A stretch of 8,192 bases of DNA, from contig CAOJQZ010000090.1 of the NCBI GenBank assembly GCA_948441955.1, positions 1 to 8,192 of the forward strand. Direction: 5' to 3'. Shown piece by piece: positions 5,798 to 8,192 of this stretch (positions within the stretch are counted from its first letter, which is position 1; every line of letters begins with the position of its first letter). Source of the DNA: an uncultured Lachnospiraceae bacterium (GTDB taxonomy: Bacteria > Bacillota > Clostridia > Lachnospirales > Lachnospiraceae). The translations under genes and the position numbers were made by a program. The notes under the pieces are model-generated. The model worked only from the letters and a program-made list of their open reading frames with translations. It did not search any database and was not told the DNA's origin.

Positions 5798-7093
5798 ATG
5801 AAAAAACGAATTATAAGTGTTATTTTATGTATGTGTATGATAGCAGGAATGTTTACGGGCTGCGGGAAAAAAGAGGAGAGCAGTCAGACGGATGAAGGAA
5901 GCGAAAGCGGTGAGGAACAGATAGAGCTTACTATTTTGTCTACCCTGGTAACAGAAAACGAGGCGCCTCTTGAGCAGGCCATGGCGGATAAATATATGGA
6001 AGAGCATCCAAATGTGAAAATTAATCTTGTAGGACAGCCGGTAAACGAAATGGCCAAGAAAATTGTGGCATTAAACAGTTCAGACGAGCTTCCGGATGCG
6101 TTCTTTATGCCCACGGAATTTATGGCGCAGGCGTATGATATGGGGATTATCGTAGATCATGAGAAGGTTTTGGGACAGGAATATATTGATACTTTGAATG
6201 AAAAAGTTGTGGAATACGGGAAAATAGAGGGCCAGCTTATGATGGCTCCGTGGCATGTTATTCCGGTAGGACTTGTTTATCGTTCCGATTGGCTTGAGGA
6301 TGCAAAACTTGATACAATTGAAACAATGGAGGATTTCAATGCGGCGGCAAAGGCGTTTACGAAGGACGGCGCGTGGGGATTTAGTATGGTGGGAACCCAG
6401 AATGGTTCTGGAGAGACGCGTTTTGTCCAGTACGCAAGGGCGTTCGGCGTTAATGAGGTTTACCAGAATGATTCCGGAGAGTGGGTTTCTGATCTTACAG
6501 GAGATAAATATAAGAAGGCGCTGCAGACCTTTGTAGATCTGGCTGTAAAGGACGAGGTAGTTCCTCCGGGGGCAACCGAGACAGGATATCCGGAGGCGTC
6601 TGCGTACTTTGCAGAGGAAAAAACAGGACTAATGATTACAGGCTCGAATGCAATCGGTGCGATTATCAGTGCGAATCCGGATCTTGACGGTAAGCTTGCA
6701 AGCCTTCCGATTCCGTCAGAGGAACGTCATGTAACCTGTCTGCAGACATCAGGATATGCTATTACAACAGCCTGCCAGCATCCGGACGTGCTTGCAGATT
6801 ATCTGAAATTTATGACCGATAAGGAAAATGCAGTTGATTTTGCAGTGCAGTCAGGACGTCTCCCGGTTACAAAAGAGGCGCTTGAGGATGATGCGTTTAA
6901 GACCGACGCATTTAAGGGCTTCATAGATTGCATGGAATATGCGCTGCCCCAGCCGGCGTTTCCTGCTTATACAGAGGTACTGGACGTAATGGGCGAATCC
7001 TATAATACAATGATAGGAAAGGGCACCCCTATTGACGAGGCAATGAAACAGGTGGAGAACCGTATGAATATGATTTTAAGCGAAAATCAATAG
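5798..7093 (+). CDS. Lipoprotein solute-binding protein of the CUT1 transporter
   Basis: This extracellular, lipid-anchored receptor should capture the substrate and deliver it to the two permeases. The 431-residue precursor begins with MKKR, a hydrophobic segment (5-19) and a lipobox FTGC with the lipidated Cys22; Phe at -3 is a mild deviation from the usual Leu. A Ser/Glu/Gly-rich linker (about 23-41) leads to a family 1 solute-binding fold: ELTILST at 43-49, GQLMMAPW...PVGLVYRSDWLEDA at 145-169, and FAEEKTGLMITGSNAIGAI at 271-289 are typical hinge and core segments. The ATG has GAGGAG about 10 bases upstream and follows permease 2 by 18 bases. Gene order is permease-permease-receptor instead of the commoner receptor-first. 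The acidic mature surface is normal for the family, and the ligand cannot be read from the sequence. Confidence 0.9.
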   Translation: MKKRIISVILCMCMIAGMFTGCGKKEESSQTDEGSESGEEQIELTILSTLVTENEAPLEQAMADKYMEEHPNVKINLVGQPVNEMAKKIVALNSSDELPDAFFMPTEFMAQAYDMGIIVDHEKVLGQEYIDTLNEKVVEYGKIEGQLMMAPWHVIPVGLVYRSDWLEDAKLDTIETMEDFNAAAKAFTKDGAWGFSMVGTQNGSGETRFVQYARAFGVNEVYQNDSGEWVSDLTGDKYKKALQTFVDLAVKDEVVPPGATETGYPEASAYFAEEKTGLMITGSNAIGAIISANPDLDGKLASLPIPSEERHVTCLQTSGYAITTACQHPDVLADYLKFMTDKENAVDFAVQSGRLPVTKEALEDDAFKTDAFKGFIDCMEYALPQPAFPAYTEVLDVMGESYNTMIGKGTPIDEAMKQVENRMNMILSENQ

Positions 7094-7108
7094 CAGAGAG
7101 TATATAAG

Positions 7109-8008
7109 ATGAAGAAAATAATTACACCTGTGGTTACTCCGTTTAAAGAGGATGAAAGCCCGGATTATGAGGCGGCAAAACAAATTATAGATTTTCTTAT
7201 AAAAGGCGGAGTAAACGGAATTTTAGTGCTGGGTTCGACGGGGGAATTTACAAACTTAAGCTTTGAGGAACGGGCCGAGTACCTTAAGTTTTATGCGGAA
7301 TATACGGCCGGAAGGACAGAGCTTTATGCAGGTACCGGGGGAATGGCAAAGAGGGATATTATTTCTCTTACAAATCAGGCGGCAGAGCTGGGATACAGGG
7401 CATCCCTAATTATTGGGCCGTATTATTATGGAATACAGCAGGAGCAGCTTTTTGTTTACTACGATGAAATCGCAAAATCTACAGACTCTGACATTATGAT
7501 TTATAATTTTCCGGAACGGACAGGCCACACACTGGAGTGCGGCACGGTTGTCAGACTGACGCAAGAGAACCGCAATATTATCGGAATGAAGGATTCCGTA
7601 CTGGAACCAAATCATACCGGGCAGATAAGCGCGGGAATGAGGGGGAAGGATTTTAAGCTTTATTCGGGATTTGATAACCAGTTTCTCTTCAATGTGACCC
7701 TAGACGGGGCGGGCTGTATCGGAGGGCTGTCGAATATTATTCCTGAGATATGGAGCGCTCTGGTAAGAGCGGAAAATAACGGACAGTATAAGGATGTATT
7801 TTTTCTGGCGTCGCTGGTTGAAAGGCTTATGCCTGTCTACACCTTTGAAACAAATGCATCCCTTCTTCTAAAAAGATTGATGGTCTGGCGGGGGCTCAAT
7901 ATAGGAGATAAAGCAGTATTTCCTTATAACCAGTGTAAAGAGGCTGATTTTGAACACAGTAAAATGCTTTTAGAGGATGTGCTGAGAGAATTTTATAGCC
8001 GGAAATAA
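7109..8008 (+). CDS. Pyruvate-dependent aldolase, DapA/NanA superfamily, YagE-like (probable KDG/KDGal aldolase)
   Basis: This class I aldolase of the dihydrodipicolinate synthase superfamily should reversibly cleave a 2-keto-3-deoxy sugar acid to pyruvate and an aldehyde such as glyceraldehyde. The 299-residue barrel shows GSTGEF (42-47), GPYYY (103-107), IYNFPERTG (131-139) with the general-acid/base Tyr132 and Arg137, the Schiff-base Lys161 in IIGMKDS, YSGFDNQFLFN (185-195) and GGLSNIIPE (205-213). GEF, YNFP, NIIGxKD and the GFD...FN segment resemble E. coli YagE (a KDG aldolase) more than DapA or NanA, judged from memory. The ribosome binding site is weak (GAGAG at 7096-7100), and the gene follows the binding protein by 15 bases, so it may be translated less than its neighbours. 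In this operon it offers a non-phosphorylative alternative to the kinase plus aldolase route. Automatic annotation as dapA would probably be misleading, but lysine-pathway activity is not ruled out. Confidence 0.83.
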   Translation: MKKIITPVVTPFKEDESPDYEAAKQIIDFLIKGGVNGILVLGSTGEFTNLSFEERAEYLKFYAEYTAGRTELYAGTGGMAKRDIISLTNQAAELGYRASLIIGPYYYGIQQEQLFVYYDEIAKSTDSDIMIYNFPERTGHTLECGTVVRLTQENRNIIGMKDSVLEPNHTGQISAGMRGKDFKLYSGFDNQFLFNVTLDGAGCIGGLSNIIPEIWSALVRAENNGQYKDVFFLASLVERLMPVYTFETNASLLLKRLMVWRGLNIGDKAVFPYNQCKEADFEHSKMLLEDVLREFYSRK

Positions 8009-8011
8009 ACT

Positions 8012-8048
8012 GATACAGGGGCGCCTGATGCTGCCTCTGTATCTTTTT
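8012..8048 (+). terminator. Intrinsic terminator of the dgoD operon
   Basis: Arms GATACAGGGGC (8012-8022) and GCCTCTGTATC (8033-8043) pair over 11 positions with one G-U pair and enclose a 10-base loop. Five T residues follow at 8044-8048. It starts 4 bases after the aldolase stop codon, so it closes the plus-strand operon and insulates the next gene, which has its own promoter. Confidence 0.88.
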
Positions 8049-8054
8049 GGCGCC

Positions 8055-8083
8055 TTGCCTGACAGAATGGTATATGCTACAAT
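8055..8083 (+). promoter_or_regulatory. Sigma-A promoter of the gene at the right edge
   Basis: TTGCCT (8055-8060) and TACAAT (8078-8083) are spaced by exactly 17 bases, and TGC at 8075-8077 makes an extended -10. It predicts a start near 8090 and a leader of about 52 bases. Its position just after the terminator supports independent expression of the downstream gene. Confidence 0.6.
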
Positions 8084-8141
8084 GGCGATAAGAGCTGCAA
8101 AGCTGATAACAGATAATAAATAACAAATTTCAGAGGTGAAA

Positions 8142-8192
8142 ATGGACTATATATATCATTATGATTCGCCCTTGGGCGGAATTATGCTTGCA
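8142..8192 (+). CDS. ogt: Probable O6-methylguanine-DNA methyltransferase (partial, N-terminus only)
   Basis: An ATG at 8142, preceded by AGAGGTGA (8132-8139), opens a frame that runs off the right edge after 17 codons: MDYIYHYDSPLGGIMLA. The Y-x-SPLG-x-hydrophobic-LA pattern is the usual beginning of methylated-DNA--protein-cysteine methyltransferases of the Ogt type, single-turnover DNA repair proteins that transfer alkyl groups from guanine to an active-site cysteine. That cysteine would lie well beyond the window, so the call rests on a short N-terminal match only. The preceding terminator and promoter indicate that it is not part of the galactonate operon. Confidence 0.65.
   Translation, partial: MDYIYHYDSPLGGIMLA

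Noticed and set aside
7109..8008. Annotation of the last aldolase as dapA (lysine biosynthesis)
   Set aside because: The superfamily residues are shared, but the GEF, YNFP and GFD...FN segments and the operon context fit a sugar-acid aldolase better; dapA is kept only as a minor alternative.

Overview
The window looks like a chromosomal stretch from a Gram-positive anaerobe of the Clostridia, most likely Lachnospiraceae-like. The reasons are moderate A+T content, strong GGAGG-type ribosome binding sites, near-consensus sigma-A promoters, GTG starts on two permease genes, a lipoprotein-type solute-binding protein, and a CUT1 sugar transporter with no ATPase gene beside it. The genus is an inference; no rRNA or other marker gene is present.

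Almost all of the window is one sugar-acid catabolic locus in two divergent transcription units. The left unit (minus strand, about 2645 down to 148) encodes an IclR-family regulator, a PfkB-family 2-keto-3-deoxy-sugar-acid kinase and a KDPG/KDPGal aldolase whose motifs resemble E. coli DgoA more than Eda. The right unit (plus strand, about 2823 to 8048) encodes a D-galactonate dehydratase (DgoD type, all catalytic and metal residues present), two CUT1 permeases, a lipoprotein solute-binding protein and a YagE/DapA-type pyruvate aldolase. It ends in a clear intrinsic terminator.

The genes form a nearly complete pathway. The ABC transporter imports a galactonate-type acid or a conjugate of it. 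DgoD dehydrates it to 2-keto-3-deoxygalactonate (KDGal). The kinase and DgoA-like aldolase then give pyruvate plus glyceraldehyde 3-phosphate, while the YagE-like aldolase could instead cleave unphosphorylated KDGal to pyruvate plus glyceraldehyde. Which branch dominates, and what is imported, cannot be settled from sequence.

The 309-base intergenic region between the divergent units is the main regulatory feature. Two well-formed promoters, each with a TGC extended -10 and 17-base spacer, face away from each other. A repeated TCCG-based dyad, including an exact 10-base direct repeat, lies just downstream of each predicted start site. This fits autoregulation and co-regulation by the IclR protein.

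The edges carry two partial genes. At the left, a minus-strand gene begins with its own promoter and RBS (9 codons visible, unidentified). At the right, beyond the terminator, a plus-strand gene begins whose 17 visible residues resemble O6-methylguanine-DNA methyltransferase. I see no mobile element, CRISPR array, RNA gene or broken gene. This is a well-organised but recognisable catabolic locus, not an obviously new kind of system.
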